Below, piece by piece: positions 17,423 through 26,954 of a DNA stretch of 64,000 nt (position 1 is the stretch's first letter; each line of letters opens with the position of its first letter). The position numbers and the translations under genes were made by a program. The notes beneath the pieces were generated by a model that was not told the DNA's origin, did not search any database, and worked only from the letters and a program-made list of their open reading frames with translations. Location of the stretch: contig NZ_JAAWWP010000001.1 of NCBI RefSeq assembly GCF_012273655.1, forward strand, positions 620,001 through 684,000, written 5' to 3'. The DNA is from Streptomyces physcomitrii (GTDB lineage Bacteria > Actinomycetota > Actinomycetes > Streptomycetales > Streptomycetaceae).

Positions 17423-19894
17423 ATGGCTGCTGAGTCCGGTGAATTCAGGGCGCCCGAGTCGTCCGCGGTGCTCACCCTGCCCGTGCTGCCGCTCGACGAC
17501 GAGGTCGTGCTGCCCGGGATGGTGGTCCCGCTGGACCTGAGCGAGGGCGAGGTCCGGGCCGCCGTCGAGGCCGCCCAGGCCGCCGCGCGCGAGGAGCCCG
17601 GCAAGCCGCGGGTGCTGCTCGTCCCGCGGATCGACGGGACCTACGCGAGCACCGGTGTGCTCGGCACCGTGGAGCAGGTCGGGCGGCTGTCCGACGGCGA
17701 CCCCGGTGCGCTGATCCGCGGCCGCGGCCGGGTGCGTATCGGCTCGGGCACGACCGGGCCCGGCGCCGCGCTGTGGGTGGAGGGCCTGGCCCTGGAGGAG
17801 AAGGTGCCGGAGCCCCTGCCGGGCGCGGTCACCGAACTGATGAAGGAGTACAAGGCGCTCGCCACCAGCTGGCTGAAGGACCGCGGCGCCTGGCAGGTGG
17901 TGGACCGGGTCCAGCAGATCGACGAGGTCTCCCAGCTCGCCGACAACTCCGGGTACTCGCCCTTCCTGAGCACCGCCCAGAAGGTGGAGCTCCTGGAGAC
18001 CGCCGACCCGGTGGAGCGGCTGAAGCTCGCCACCGAGCAGCTGCGGGCGCACCTGGCCGAGCAGGAGGTGGCCGAGTCCATCGCCAAGGATGTCCAGGAG
18101 GGCGTCGACAAGCAGCAGCGCGAGTTCCTGCTCCGCCGCCAGCTGGACGCGGTCCGCAAGGAACTGCGCGGGCTGAACGGCGAGGGCGCCGAGGACGAGT
18201 CCGACGACTACCGCGCCCGGGTGGAGTCCGCGGACCTGCCCGGGAAGGTGCGGGAGGCCGCGCTCAAGGAGGTCGAGAAGCTGGAGCGGTCCAGCGACCA
18301 GAGCCCCGAGGGCTCCTGGATCCGCACCTGGCTGGACACCGTCCTCGAACTCCCGTGGAACGAGCGGACCGAGGACGCCTACGACATCTCCGGCGCCCGG
18401 GCGGTGCTCGACGCCGAGCACGCGGGCCTGGAGGACGTGAAGGAGCGCATCACCGAGTACCTGGCGGTGCGCAAGCGCCGGGCCGACCGCGGCTTCGGCG
18501 TGATCGACGGCGGCAAGGGCGCGGAGACCGGGACCGGTGGCCGCCGGGCCGGGGGAGCGGTGCTCGCCCTCGTCGGCCCGCCCGGCGTCGGCAAGACCTC
18601 GCTCGGCGAGTCGGTCGCGCACGCCATGGGCCGCTCCTTCGTCCGGGTCGCCCTCGGCGGCGTACGGGACGAGGCGGAGATCCGCGGCCACCGGCGTACG
18701 TACGTGGGCGCGCTGCCCGGCCGGATCGTGCGGGCGATCAAGGAAGCCGGTTCGATGAACCCGGTGGTGCTGCTCGACGAGGTCGACAAGGTCGGCTCGG
18801 ACTTCCGGGGCGACCCGGCGGCGGCCCTGCTCGAAGTGCTCGACCCGGCGCAGAACCACACCTTCCGGGACCACTACCTGGAGGTCGAACTCGACCTGAG
18901 CGATGTGGTCTTCCTCGCCACCGCCAACGTCCTGGAGGCCATCCCGGAGGCGCTGCTCGACCGGATGGAACTGGTCCGGCTCGACGGCTACACCGAGGAC
19001 GAGAAGGTCGTCATCGCCCGGGACCACCTGCTCCCGCGCCAGCTGGAGCGGGCGGGCCTGGAGCCCAGCGAGGTGGAGATCGAGGAGGGCGCGCTGCGCA
19101 AGCTGGCCGGGGAGTACACCCGCGAGGCGGGCGTGCGGAACCTGGAGCGCTCCCTCTCGCGGCTGCTGCGCAAGATCGCGGCCCAGCACGAACTGGGCGA
19201 GCGGGAGCTGCCGTTCACGGTCGCCGACGCCGATCTGCGCGCGCTGATCGGGCGCCCGCACCATGTGCCCGAGTCCGCCCAGGACCCGGCGGAGCGGCGC
19301 ACCTCGGTGCCCGGCGTGGCCACCGGTCTCGCGGTGACCGGGGCGGGCGGCGACGTGCTCTACGTGGAGGCCTCGCTCGCGGACCCGGAGACCGGGGCCG
19401 CGGGGCTGACCCTGACCGGCCAGCTGGGTGAGGTGATGAAGGAGTCGGCGCAGATCGCGCTCTCCTTCCTGCGCTCGCGCGGCGCCGAACTGGAGCTGCC
19501 CGTCGCGGACTTGAAGGAGCGCGGCGTGCACATCCACTTCCCGGCGGGCGCGGTGCCCAAGGACGGGCCGAGCGCCGGTGTCACCATGACCACCGCCCTC
19601 GCCTCGCTGCTCGGCGGCCGGCTCGTACGGACCGATGTGGCGATGACCGGCGAGGTCTCGCTGACCGGGCGGGTGCTGCCGATCGGCGGGGTGAAGCAGA
19701 AGCTGCTCGCCGCGCACCGGGCGGGCATCACCACCGTGGTGATCCCCAAGCGGAACGAGGCCGATCTGGACGACGTACCGGCGGAGGTGCTCGACAAGCT
19801 CGACGTGCACGCCGTCACCGACGTCCGCCAGGTGCTCGAACTCGCCCTGGAACCCGCGACGGACGGAGCGGAGCGGATCCCGGTCGCGGCCTGA
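17423..19894 (+). CDS. lon: ATP-dependent Lon protease
   Basis: 823 residues. N-terminal LON substrate domain ([21 protein letters not shown], ~14-200), central coiled-coil region, AAA+ module with Walker [10 protein letters not shown] and Walker B region [11 protein letters not shown], sensor/arginine-finger segment, then a C-terminal protease domain with catalytic Ser in [11 protein letters not shown] and Lys in [14 protein letters not shown]. It degrades misfolded and specific regulatory proteins in the cytoplasm. ATG 17423 follows GGGGAGATC. A HAIR box ends 21 bp upstream, so HspR repression relieved by heat or proteotoxic stress is inferred. Two hairpins terminate it. Confidence 0.98.
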   Translation: MAAESGEFRAPESSAVLTLPVLPLDDEVVLPGMVVPLDLSEGEVRAAVEAAQAAAREEPGKPRVLLVPRIDGTYASTGVLGTVEQVGRLSDGDPGALIRGRGRVRIGSGTTGPGAALWVEGLALEEKVPEPLPGAVTELMKEYKALATSWLKDRGAWQVVDRVQQIDEVSQLADNSGYSPFLSTAQKVELLETADPVERLKLATEQLRAHLAEQEVAESIAKDVQEGVDKQQREFLLRRQLDAVRKELRGLNGEGAEDESDDYRARVESADLPGKVREAALKEVEKLERSSDQSPEGSWIRTWLDTVLELPWNERTEDAYDISGARAVLDAEHAGLEDVKERITEYLAVRKRRADRGFGVIDGGKGAETGTGGRRAGGAVLALVGPPGVGKTSLGESVAHAMGRSFVRVALGGVRDEAEIRGHRRTYVGALPGRIVRAIKEAGSMNPVVLLDEVDKVGSDFRGDPAAALLEVLDPAQNHTFRDHYLEVELDLSDVVFLATANVLEAIPEALLDRMELVRLDGYTEDEKVVIARDHLLPRQLERAGLEPSEVEIEEGALRKLAGEYTREAGVRNLERSLSRLLRKIAAQHELGERELPFTVADADLRALIGRPHHVPESAQDPAERRTSVPGVATGLAVTGAGGDVLYVEASLADPETGAAGLTLTGQLGEVMKESAQIALSFLRSRGAELELPVADLKERGVHIHFPAGAVPKDGPSAGVTMTTALASLLGGRLVRTDVAMTGEVSLTGRVLPIGGVKQKLLAAHRAGITTVVIPKRNEADLDDVPAEVLDKLDVHAVTDVRQVLELALEPATDGAERIPVAA

Positions 19895-19902
19895 GACCAA
19901 AG

Positions 19903-19932
19903 AGGGGTGCGGCGGCTGCCCGCCGCACCCCT
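19903..19932 (+). terminator. lon terminator
   Basis: Perfect 13-bp stem AGGGGTGCGGCGG / CCGCCGCACCCCT with a 4-base loop, nine bases after the lon stop. Confidence 0.88.
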
Positions 19933-19966
19933 GCCGCCGCTCCGGCACCGGCCCCGCGCACGGAAA

Positions 19967-19999
19967 CGGGCCTCCCTCACTGCACCGGAGGGAGGCCCG
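19967..19999 (-). terminator. lysozyme gene terminator
   Basis: Perfect 12-bp stem CGGGCCTCCCTC / GAGGGAGGCCCG with a 9-base loop. It lies between the convergent lon and lysozyme genes and can stop transcription from the lysozyme side. Confidence 0.8.
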
Positions 20000-20054
20000 T
20001 CGTCCTGGGCGGGGCCGCGGTGTGGGGACCGGGGCCCGGGGGAGGAGCCGTGGA

Positions 20055-20894
20055 TCAGCCGTTGGCGAGGGCGACGACGCGGTCCAGGGCGCCGTTGAAC
20101 TGGTCGTGGTCGCCGACGATCGGGCCGGTGGAGGTGTACTGCCACATGGTGTGGGTGCCCCAGCCCGCCGGCAGCTCACCGGGGGCGGTGTTGTAGCGGG
20201 CGATCCACAGCGGGTTGGTGGCGCCGAAAGCGGCGGAGTTGCCGGTGCACTGGGTCCACCAGCTGGTGGCCGTGTAGATCACGGCGTCGCGTCCGGTGCG
20301 GGCCTTGTAGGTGTTCAGGAAGTCCGCGATCCAGTTGACCATCGGGGCCCCGGCCATGCCGTAGCAGGCGTCGCCGTACGGGTTCCACTCGATGTCGAGC
20401 ACGCCGGGCAGTGTGCGGCCGTCCTTGGACCAGCCGCCGCCGTGGTCCACGAAGTAGTTGGCCTGGGCGGCGCCGCTCGCGGTGTCCGGGGTGGCGAAGT
20501 GGTAGGCGCCGCGGATCATGCCGATGTCGTACGAGCCGTTGTACTGCTGCGTGAAGGACTCGTTCTGGTACGTGGTGCTCTCGGTGGCCTTCACATAGGC
20601 CCACTTCACACCGCTGTTCCAGAGCGCGCCCCAGTCGACGCTGCCCTGGTGGCCGCTGACGTCGACGCCCTCGGTGGTGGCGGCGAGCGAGCCGCCGGGC
20701 CGGCCGCCCTGTCCGTCGTGGGCGAGGACGCCCATGCCGAGGTGGGCGTCGCCGCGCTCGGGGGCGGCGGGCGTGTCCGCGGGCGCGGGCTGCGCGGTGG
20801 CGGGGAGGGTCAGCAGCAGCGAGAGCGCTGCGAGCAGGGCGCCGAACACGCCGAGGCGGGTACGGCGGGCGAAACGGGATCTGCGCACGAACAT
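20055..20894 (-). CDS. secreted GH25 lysozyme (muramidase)
   Basis: 279 residues. Signal peptide at ~1-35 (FARRTRLGVFGALLAALSLLLTLPATAQPA). The GH25 barrel starts at GVDVSGHQGSVDWGAL (DVSGHQ contains the first catalytic Asp) and continues with WAYVKATESTTY, GAYHFATP and the second acidic pair in LPGVLDIEWNPYG. No cell-wall-binding repeats follow. It hydrolyses MurNAc-GlcNAc bonds in peptidoglycan outside the cell. ATG 20894 has GGAGG upstream. It is divergent from the MarR gene. Confidence 0.93.
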   Translation of the reverse strand: MFVRRSRFARRTRLGVFGALLAALSLLLTLPATAQPAPADTPAAPERGDAHLGMGVLAHDGQGGRPGGSLAATTEGVDVSGHQGSVDWGALWNSGVKWAYVKATESTTYQNESFTQQYNGSYDIGMIRGAYHFATPDTASGAAQANYFVDHGGGWSKDGRTLPGVLDIEWNPYGDACYGMAGAPMVNWIADFLNTYKARTGRDAVIYTATSWWTQCTGNSAAFGATNPLWIARYNTAPGELPAGWGTHTMWQYTSTGPIVGDHDQFNGALDRVVALANG

Positions 20895-21124
20895 CGCGTG
20901 CCTCCGGAAGATCTGGCGGAGCTCGGGAGAGGACGAGCCCAGTGGGGGGACCACCTGATGTTGTCGGTGGCATGTCACCGGGGACGCTACGCACGTAGAC
21001 CCCGGCAGGGAAGGGGGCCCGTGCGCTGCCGTTGGTCTACGCCTGCGAAATACTGACCGAGCTGCGGCGACGCCGGGCCGGTGGCGGAAACTTTCAGGAC
21101 CCGGACCCCCGAGTACCGACCAGG

Positions 21125-21640
21125 ATGGGCGCTGACGTGCACGAGTACGAGAACCTTCGAAGGCCCGAAGGCGGCGATCGGCCGAGCGGGACCGGGACGG
21201 AAACTGGTGTGGACCACGAATTCCTGGAACTGGAACGCGAGTTGACGCTGCTCTTCCGCCGGGCCCGGGCCCGCTCGGGCGAGATGGCCCGCCAGGTGCA
21301 CCCCGACCTGGAGCCCGCGGCCTACGGACTGCTCCAGCGCCTGGAGGAGTCGGGCCCGCAGCGCGCCACCGCGCTCGCCGCCTTCATCGGCGTCGGCAAG
21401 GCGACCATGAGCCGCCAGCTGCGCGCCCTGGAGGACCTCGGCATCGTCGCCCGCGCCCCCGACCCGGCGGACGGCCGCGCCTGGCTGGTCGACCTCACCG
21501 AGACCGGCCGCTCCCGCTTCCGCGCGGTACGCGACGCCCGGCGGGCCCGCTACGTACGGCAGATGGCGGGCTGGGACCGGGCCGAGGTCGCCGAACTCGC
21601 CCGCCTGATCGGGCGGTTGAACTCGGACGGCGAGGAGTAG
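21125..21640 (+). CDS. MarR family transcriptional regulator
   Basis: 171 residues. Winged helix with LELERELTLLFRRARARSGEMARQVHPDLEPAAYGLLQRL, the HTH TALAAFIGVGKATMSRQLRALEDLGIV and a wing PDPADGRAWLVDLTETG. A dimeric repressor of unknown ligand. ATG 21125 is used; GTG 21137, four codons later, is a reasonable alternative because AGGATGG would then be its Shine-Dalgarno. It is divergent from the lysozyme gene across ~230 bp, which may hold a shared operator, though I see no convincing palindrome. Confidence 0.87.
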   Translation: MGADVHEYENLRRPEGGDRPSGTGTETGVDHEFLELERELTLLFRRARARSGEMARQVHPDLEPAAYGLLQRLEESGPQRATALAAFIGVGKATMSRQLRALEDLGIVARAPDPADGRAWLVDLTETGRSRFRAVRDARRARYVRQMAGWDRAEVAELARLIGRLNSDGEE

Positions 21641-21678
21641 GGACAGCGGGGAGCGGTCGGGCCGGGCGCGGGGGGCGC

Positions 21679-22467
21679 TCAGAACTCGACGAAGCCCACC
21701 GCCGCGTCGTCGTGCGTCTTGCCGCGGCGCAGCCGCAGGCGCTGCTCGGCGTCGGCACGCTCCAGGGCGCGCACCCGGTCGATCAGCGCCTCCCCGCCCT
21801 CCTCGCGAAGGAGGGCGAAGCAGGCGTGCCAGTCGCCCTCCTTGAAGGTCTCCACCCAGCGGCTCGCGCCGTCGCTGAGCGCGGCGAGGGCGCGCACCCG
21901 GGTGCGGGGCAGCTGCCCGGCCACCGCGCGGGCGGCGACCGCCGGGTCCGCGGCGGCGGTGAAGAAGCCGCCCTCCTTGTTGCGCACCGTCGCGTCGGCC
22001 ACCGCGGCCGAGGCGAGGCTGGCCCGCGGCAGACGCGCGATCCGGTCGTCCAGGACCGCGCTCACCTCCCCGTCCGGGGCCTCCAGGAGCAGGGCGGAGT
22101 CGGAGAGGACGAGATGCTCCAGGCGCTCCTCGTCCCAGCGGGCGACCACCACGGTGGCCTGGGGGGTGCGAGGGTGAGAAAGGTCACAGGTTGAAGAGTG
22201 CGCTTCGGCGGTACGAGCGATGGCCGCGGCGAGGATCCCGGGCAGCTCCAACTCCCGGCGGGAAATCGACAGTTCGCCGAGGGCGCCGCCGAGCCGGGCG
22301 GTGAACCAGGGCACCGAGTGCAGGCAGCCGTCGTCCCCCGGCGGGGGTGTCACCCCGTCGAGGAGGACCAGGGCTCCGCCCAGTCCGGAAGCGGGCACGG
22401 CGATCGAGAGGTAGTCCTCGTTGGGGCGGTCCGCGGTCCCCGGACGGCTCGCGAGTTCGATGCGCAT
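21679..22467 (-). CDS. PP2C-like phosphatase-fold protein
   Basis: 262 residues. The segment RPGTADRPNEDYLSIAVP resembles PP2C motif 1-2 (NEDY), and ALVLLDGVT stands where PP2C enzymes have DGMGG. ALAALSDGASRWVE and a C-terminal GKTHDDAAVGFVEF (DD pair as metal ligands) complete a degenerate PP2C core. It may be a serine/threonine phosphatase or an inactive relative. ATG 22467 is assigned from coding character. It is divergent from the conservon across 355 bp. Confidence 0.65.
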   Translation of the reverse strand: MRIELASRPGTADRPNEDYLSIAVPASGLGGALVLLDGVTPPPGDDGCLHSVPWFTARLGGALGELSISRRELELPGILAAAIARTAEAHSSTCDLSHPRTPQATVVVARWDEERLEHLVLSDSALLLEAPDGEVSAVLDDRIARLPRASLASAAVADATVRNKEGGFFTAAADPAVAARAVAGQLPRTRVRALAALSDGASRWVETFKEGDWHACFALLREEGGEALIDRVRALERADAEQRLRLRRGKTHDDAAVGFVEF

Positions 22468-22612
22468 GGGGCAAGTCTGCCCGAGCCGCCCCCCGGCCGA
22501 GATGGCGTGTACCCGACGACCGGATCCGGTGTCCGCACAGGTCAGCCGCCGGAATTGGCCCGGAATGATCTCTTCCGTGTCGTCGGTGGTGGCGCATCCT
22601 GCCAAAGCCCGC

Positions 22613-22658
22613 GTGCGCAGTCCACCCGAGGGTGCGCAGGTGCCCACGGAGTGTGCAG
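22613..22658. promoter_or_regulatory. three 8-bp direct repeats at 19-bp steps upstream of the conservon
   Basis: GTGCGCAG at 22613-22620 and 22632-22639 and GTGTGCAG at 22651-22658, each start exactly 19 bp from the last. Regular spacing on one helix face suggests cooperative binding of a regulator. They lie in the 355-bp gap (22468-22822) between the PP2C-like gene and cvnA; nothing else in the gap was recognised. Confidence 0.45.
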
Positions 22659-22822
22659 GGGGAATTTGCCCGTCAACTCCCGCTCGATGTTCACTCCTTC
22701 CGGTGGCCGGGGAGGCGATGTGCGTCCGCCGCCCGCAGGCACTGGAAGGGTCGGGTGCCCTACCGGGTGGGGCACGCCAGTGGACGGACCGTCACCCGGG
22801 CCGAGTGGCGGACGAGTCAGGA

Positions 22823-25800
22823 ATGCGAGCACCGGTGCAGAAGAAGCGGCCTCGGCCAACGGGTGCCACGGCGTCCTCGCCCGAGGACACCAGCCCTTCC
22901 CCCGCCACACCCGCGAAGCGGCCCGCCCGGGTGCGCAACCGCCTGGTGGTGGCCGTCGCCGTGGTCGCCGCGGCCGTCGCGGGGGCCGCCGCCCCGGGCA
23001 TCGCCGACGCGACCGGCAGGCTGAGCGACTCCCAGCAGGCGGTGACCGGCTCCGAACAGCTGGCCGAGGCCCTCGCCCTGGCCCACGCCCTGGCCGAGGA
23101 GCGCGATGCCGAGACCGCCCGCCTCGCCGCGGGGGGCTCGGCCGAGTCCTCCTCCGCCGAGCACCGCGACCGGGTCGACCGGCGCCTCGCCGAACTGCGC
23201 CCGGAGGCACCGGCCGCCCTCGCGGCCGCCCTCGGCGCCGTCGCCGGGGCCCGCGAGACCGCCCGGGCCGAGGGCACCACCGCCCTCCAGGCGCACCAGG
23301 CCTACGCCCGCCCGCTGGCCCAACTCCACGCCCTCGCCGAGCGGTTCGCGGAGCAGCTGCCCGGGCGCGCGCCCAGCGGCTCGCACGCCCTGGCCGAGCT
23401 GGACACCGCCGTGGCGCAGACCTCCGCCGCCCGCGGACTGCTCGGCGCGGCCCTCGCCGTCCCGCGCGGCACGAAGATCACCACCCTCGACCCGGTCACC
23501 GGCGCGACGGTCACCCGCTACGCGGAGAAGAAGGCCGACCGCGCGCAGCGCCGCACCCTCACCGAGGCGGCCCGCGAGGCGCATCTGCGCTCCGGCACCG
23601 CCCTCGCCGAGTTCCGCGAGACGGCGCCCGAAAAGGCCCTGCGCTCCTACGACTCGGCCGTCACCGGCGACGGCGTCACCGAGGCGGAGCAACTGCTCGG
23701 CCGCCTCACCGACGAGCCCGCCCTCTCCGCCGCCGAACTCGCCCTGGACCGCGGCCGGACCGACGCCGTGCTGCGCGCCAGGATCGAGCTGATGCGCGGC
23801 GCCGAGTCGGCCCTCAACGTCCGCCGCAGCAAGGATCTCGCCGCCCTGCGCGACGAGGACGTCACCGCCCTGGAGATCCGGATCGCGCTGGCCGGCGTCT
23901 GCCTGCTGCTCGCGGCCGGCTTCGCGATGGCCACCTTCCGCTCCCTGACCCGGCCGCTCGCGGTGCTGCGGCTCGGCTCCGCCCGGCTCGCGGGGGAGCC
24001 CGAGACCGAGGAACCGGTCCGCTTCACCGGCCGCAACGACGAGTTCGCCCAGATCGTGGCCTCCGTCAACGCCCTGCACGCGCACGCCGTCGCCCTGCAC
24101 GAGCGCCTCGGCACCCTGGAGGGCGAGCGCCGCCACCTGATCGGCCAGCGCCAGATGCTCGCCGAGGAACGCGAGGAACTGCGCGGGAAGTTGGCCGAGT
24201 CCACCGCCCGGCTGGAGGGGATGGAGCACAGCATCCACGCCACCTTCGTCAGCCTGGCGCTGCGCACCCTCGGCCTGATCGAGCGTCAACTCGGCGCCAT
24301 CGAGAGGCTGGAGGAGCGCGAGCAGGACCCGGACCGGCTCGCCACCCTCTTCAAGCTGGACCACTTCGCCACCCTGATGCGCCGCCACAGCGAGAACCTG
24401 CTGATCCTCGCGGGCGCCGACCACCGGCAGCAGGACCCGGGCCCGGTGCCCCTGGTCGACGTGGTGCGCGCGGCGGTCAGCGAGATCGAGCGCTACGAGC
24501 GGGTCCGGATCACCGCGCTGCCCGCGCACGCCCATATCGTGGGCTTCGCCGCGGACGACCTGAGCCATCTGCTCGCCGAACTCCTCGACAACGCGGCCGC
24601 GTTCTCCCCGCCCGACACCCCGGTGGAGATCTCCGGCCAGCTCCTGGAGAACGGCGACCTCATGCTCTCCGCCGTGGACGAGGGCATCGGCGCGAGCGCC
24701 GGGCGCCTGCGCGTCCTCAACGCCCGCCTGGTCGGCTTCGACCCCGAGTCCCCGTACGTCAGGGCCGAGGGCGAGGACCCGGAGGGCGGGCTCGGCCTCG
24801 GCCTGTACGTCGCCGGGCGCCTCGCCCACCGGCACGGGGTCCGGGTGCAGCTGCGGGAGCAGAAGGAGGGCGGGGTGGCCGCCGTCCTCGTCCTGCCCAA
24901 GGCGGTCCTCACCGAGGCCCCCACCACCCCCGCCGACGCCCCGGCACCGAGCGCGGCCTCCGCCGTACGCTTCCCGGGCTCCGAGGCGGAGGCCAACTCC
25001 AACGCGCTGTACGGGCGTTCGGACACCACGGCCGGGCAGGACCTGCCGGCCCCGGCCTCGGAAACTGCCCTGGCTCCGGCCTCGGAATCTGCTGCGGCCC
25101 TGGCCTCGGAAGGGGCCCCGGTTCCGGAATCCGGCCCGGCCCCCGAACCTGCCGAGCCCGCGGAGAGCGCCGCCGGGGACACCCCGCCCGGACCCGGAGA
25201 CACCCCGTCCGGACCCGGGGACACCCCGCCCGGAGCGTCCGCGCAGGGCGACGACCCCCTGATCGCCGCCGCGGAGCGCGCCGTACGGGCCTCCGAGGAG
25301 GCCACCGCGGCGGAGCCCGCCCCGGCACCGGAGCCCGCACCCGAACCCGAGCGCACCCCCGCGCCCGTACCGGTACCCGGGCGCGCCTCCGCGTACGTAC
25401 GGCAGTCCGCGCCGGAGTCCGATCCCGCGTACGGACGGGAGCCCGCGCCGGAGCCCGACCCCGCGCACGCGCCGGAGCCCGCCCCTGCCTCGCGCCCCGC
25501 GTCCGAGCCCGCCCCGCGCTCCGGCACGGATCCGTACGCGATCGGCCCCGACCGGCACGAGCGCGCCGAGGACGGGGCGACGGCCCCCTCGGACGCCCCA
25601 CCGGCCTCCCACGAGGAGCAGCCGCCCGCTGCCGCAGAACAGCCGCGGTCCCTCCGCGAGGAACAGCAACCCGCCCCCCACCAGGAGCGGTCGGCCCCCC
25701 ACCAGGAGCAGCCGTCCGCCCCGTACGAGGCACCGCCCGCCCCGTACGCGACCCCGCTCCCCGCCATGGGCCCCGAGCCCGCGCCCTGGGACGAGTTGAC

Positions 25801-26017
25801 GGACAAGGGACTGCCGAGGCGGACGCCGAAGGCCGCGGAGCCGGTGCCGGTCCCGCAGCCGAGGTCCGGTGGTGTCGACCCGCAGGAACTGCGGCGCAGG
25901 CTCGGTGGTTTCCACCGGGGCGCGCTCGCCGGGAGACGGGACGCGGACGCCGAGATCGCCGGGGAGACCGGTGAGGCCCAAGGACCGGGGGACCCAGTCG
26001 AGGAGGGAACCAGTTGA
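22823..26017 (+). CDS. cvnA: conservon sensor-kinase-like membrane protein (CvnA)
   Basis: 1064 residues. TM1 at ~34-55 (NRLVVAVAVVAAAVAGAAAPG), an extracytoplasmic helical sensor region of about 300 residues of the nitrate/nitrite-sensor-like type, TM2 at ~355 (IRIALAGVCLLLAAGFAMATF), HAMP, a dimerisation helix, then HATPase_c with LLDNAAAFSPPDTP and GGLGLGLYVAGRLAHRHG. After ~residue 700 comes a ~350-residue Pro/Ala/Glu-rich disordered tail. In conservons this histidine-kinase-like protein recruits CvnB, CvnC and the GTPase CvnD, as G-protein-coupled receptors do. ATG 22823 has only a weak AGG. The next gene starts within its stop codon. Confidence 0.9.
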   Translation: MRAPVQKKRPRPTGATASSPEDTSPSPATPAKRPARVRNRLVVAVAVVAAAVAGAAAPGIADATGRLSDSQQAVTGSEQLAEALALAHALAEERDAETARLAAGGSAESSSAEHRDRVDRRLAELRPEAPAALAAALGAVAGARETARAEGTTALQAHQAYARPLAQLHALAERFAEQLPGRAPSGSHALAELDTAVAQTSAARGLLGAALAVPRGTKITTLDPVTGATVTRYAEKKADRAQRRTLTEAAREAHLRSGTALAEFRETAPEKALRSYDSAVTGDGVTEAEQLLGRLTDEPALSAAELALDRGRTDAVLRARIELMRGAESALNVRRSKDLAALRDEDVTALEIRIALAGVCLLLAAGFAMATFRSLTRPLAVLRLGSARLAGEPETEEPVRFTGRNDEFAQIVASVNALHAHAVALHERLGTLEGERRHLIGQRQMLAEEREELRGKLAESTARLEGMEHSIHATFVSLALRTLGLIERQLGAIERLEEREQDPDRLATLFKLDHFATLMRRHSENLLILAGADHRQQDPGPVPLVDVVRAAVSEIERYERVRITALPAHAHIVGFAADDLSHLLAELLDNAAAFSPPDTPVEISGQLLENGDLMLSAVDEGIGASAGRLRVLNARLVGFDPESPYVRAEGEDPEGGLGLGLYVAGRLAHRHGVRVQLREQKEGGVAAVLVLPKAVLTEAPTTPADAPAPSAASAVRFPGSEAEANSNALYGRSDTTAGQDLPAPASETALAPASESAAALASEGAPVPESGPAPEPAEPAESAAGDTPPGPGDTPSGPGDTPPGASAQGDDPLIAAAERAVRASEEATAAEPAPAPEPAPEPERTPAPVPVPGRASAYVRQSAPESDPAYGREPAPEPDPAHAPEPAPASRPASEPAPRSGTDPYAIGPDRHERAEDGATAPSDAPPASHEEQPPAAAEQPRSLREEQQPAPHQERSAPHQEQPSAPYEAPPAPYATPLPAMGPEPAPWDELTDKGLPRRTPKAAEPVPVPQPRSGGVDPQELRRRLGGFHRGALAGRRDADAEIAGETGEAQGPGDPVEEGTS
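25178..25234. repeat. 21-bp tandem repeat in the cvnA tail
   Basis: Two full copies and one partial copy of a 21-bp unit encoding GDTPPGP, inside the disordered C-terminal tail of CvnA. The repeat is in frame. Confidence 0.8.
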
Positions 26018-26556
26018 CCGCTCCCATGCGTACGCCCCGCACCGGCCGCTCATCCGGCCCGGCGGCCCGCGAGCCGCGGCCGGAGCCGGTACTGAGCAGC
26101 GAGGCGCGCAATCTGCAGTGGCTGCTGACCAATCTGGTCGAGGAGGTGCCGGGGCTGCGTTCGGTCGCGGTGGTCTCCTCCGACGGGCTGCTGCTGCTCT
26201 CCTCGGACCTGCTCCTCGGCGAGCAGCCGAGGACCGGCGCCCCGGAGGCGAAGCCCGGCCCCAAGGACTCCAGCGGGGACCTCGCCACCCTGGTGGCCGG
26301 GGTCGGCAGCCTCACCATCGGGGCGGCCCGCCTGATGGACGGCGGCGGCGTCAAGCAGACCATGATCACGATGGACGAGGGCAGCCTGTTCATCATGGCG
26401 ATCAGCGACGGCTCGCTGCTCGGCGCGCACGCCGCCCCGGACTGCGACATGAGCGTGGTCGCCTACCACATGGCGCTCTTCGTGGGCCGGGCCGGACATG
26501 CGCTCACCCCCGAACTCCGCAGCGAGCTGCGGCAGTCGATGGAACACGCGCAGTGA
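26014..26556 (+). CDS. cvnB: roadblock/LC7 domain protein (CvnB)
   Basis: 180 residues. A flexible N-terminus is followed at ~30 by the roadblock/LC7 core ARNLQWLLTNLVEEVPGLRSVAVVSSDGLLLLSSD, then ASLTIG/MITMDEGSLFIMAISDGSLLG strands. These domains act as small-GTPase partners or activators, here for CvnD. The TTG at 26014 overlaps the cvnA stop and has GGAGGG six bases upstream, so it is preferred over ATG 26026, and translational coupling is likely. The stop overlaps the GTG of the next gene. Confidence 0.92.
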   Translation: MTAPMRTPRTGRSSGPAAREPRPEPVLSSEARNLQWLLTNLVEEVPGLRSVAVVSSDGLLLLSSDLLLGEQPRTGAPEAKPGPKDSSGDLATLVAGVGSLTIGAARLMDGGGVKQTMITMDEGSLFIMAISDGSLLGAHAAPDCDMSVVAYHMALFVGRAGHALTPELRSELRQSMEHAQ

Positions 26557-26954
26557 CCGGTGCCCGGGGGCTGCCGAGCCGGGGCAGGAACCGCAAGCCC
26601 GCCCGGGTGCGCCCCTACTCGCTCACCCAGGGGCGGACCCGCTTCGGGCACGTCCTGCTCGTGGAGACCTTCGTGGCCGCCTTGGAGGCCCCGCCGGAGC
26701 GCCCCGAGCTGGTCCGCGGGGACCCCTCCACCCGGGTCATGCCGGAGATGCGGGCCATCGTCGCGCTCTGCCGCCGGATGCGTACGGTGGCCGAGGTCGC
26801 CGCGCTGCTGAAGATGCCGCTCGGGGTGGTCAGGGTCCTGCTGAGCGATCTCGCCGACCAGGGCAAGATCCGTGTGTACGGTACCGGTCACGGCCCGGGA
26901 CAGCCGGACCGCGCATTGCTGGAAAGGGTGCTGGATGGACTCCGCCGTCTCTGA
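26553..26954 (+). CDS. cvnC: DUF742 protein (CvnC)
   Basis: 133 residues. The DUF742 signature runs from VRPYSLTQGRTRF through PEMRAIVALCRRMRTVAEVAALLKMPLGVVRVLLSDLADQGKIRVYG, a winged-helix-like fold. It is the third conservon component and is thought to sit in the membrane-associated complex with CvnA, B and D. GTG 26553 overlaps the cvnB stop (GTGA). The 3' end overlaps cvnD by 20 bp. Confidence 0.92.
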   Translation: MTGARGLPSRGRNRKPARVRPYSLTQGRTRFGHVLLVETFVAALEAPPERPELVRGDPSTRVMPEMRAIVALCRRMRTVAEVAALLKMPLGVVRVLLSDLADQGKIRVYGTGHGPGQPDRALLERVLDGLRRL

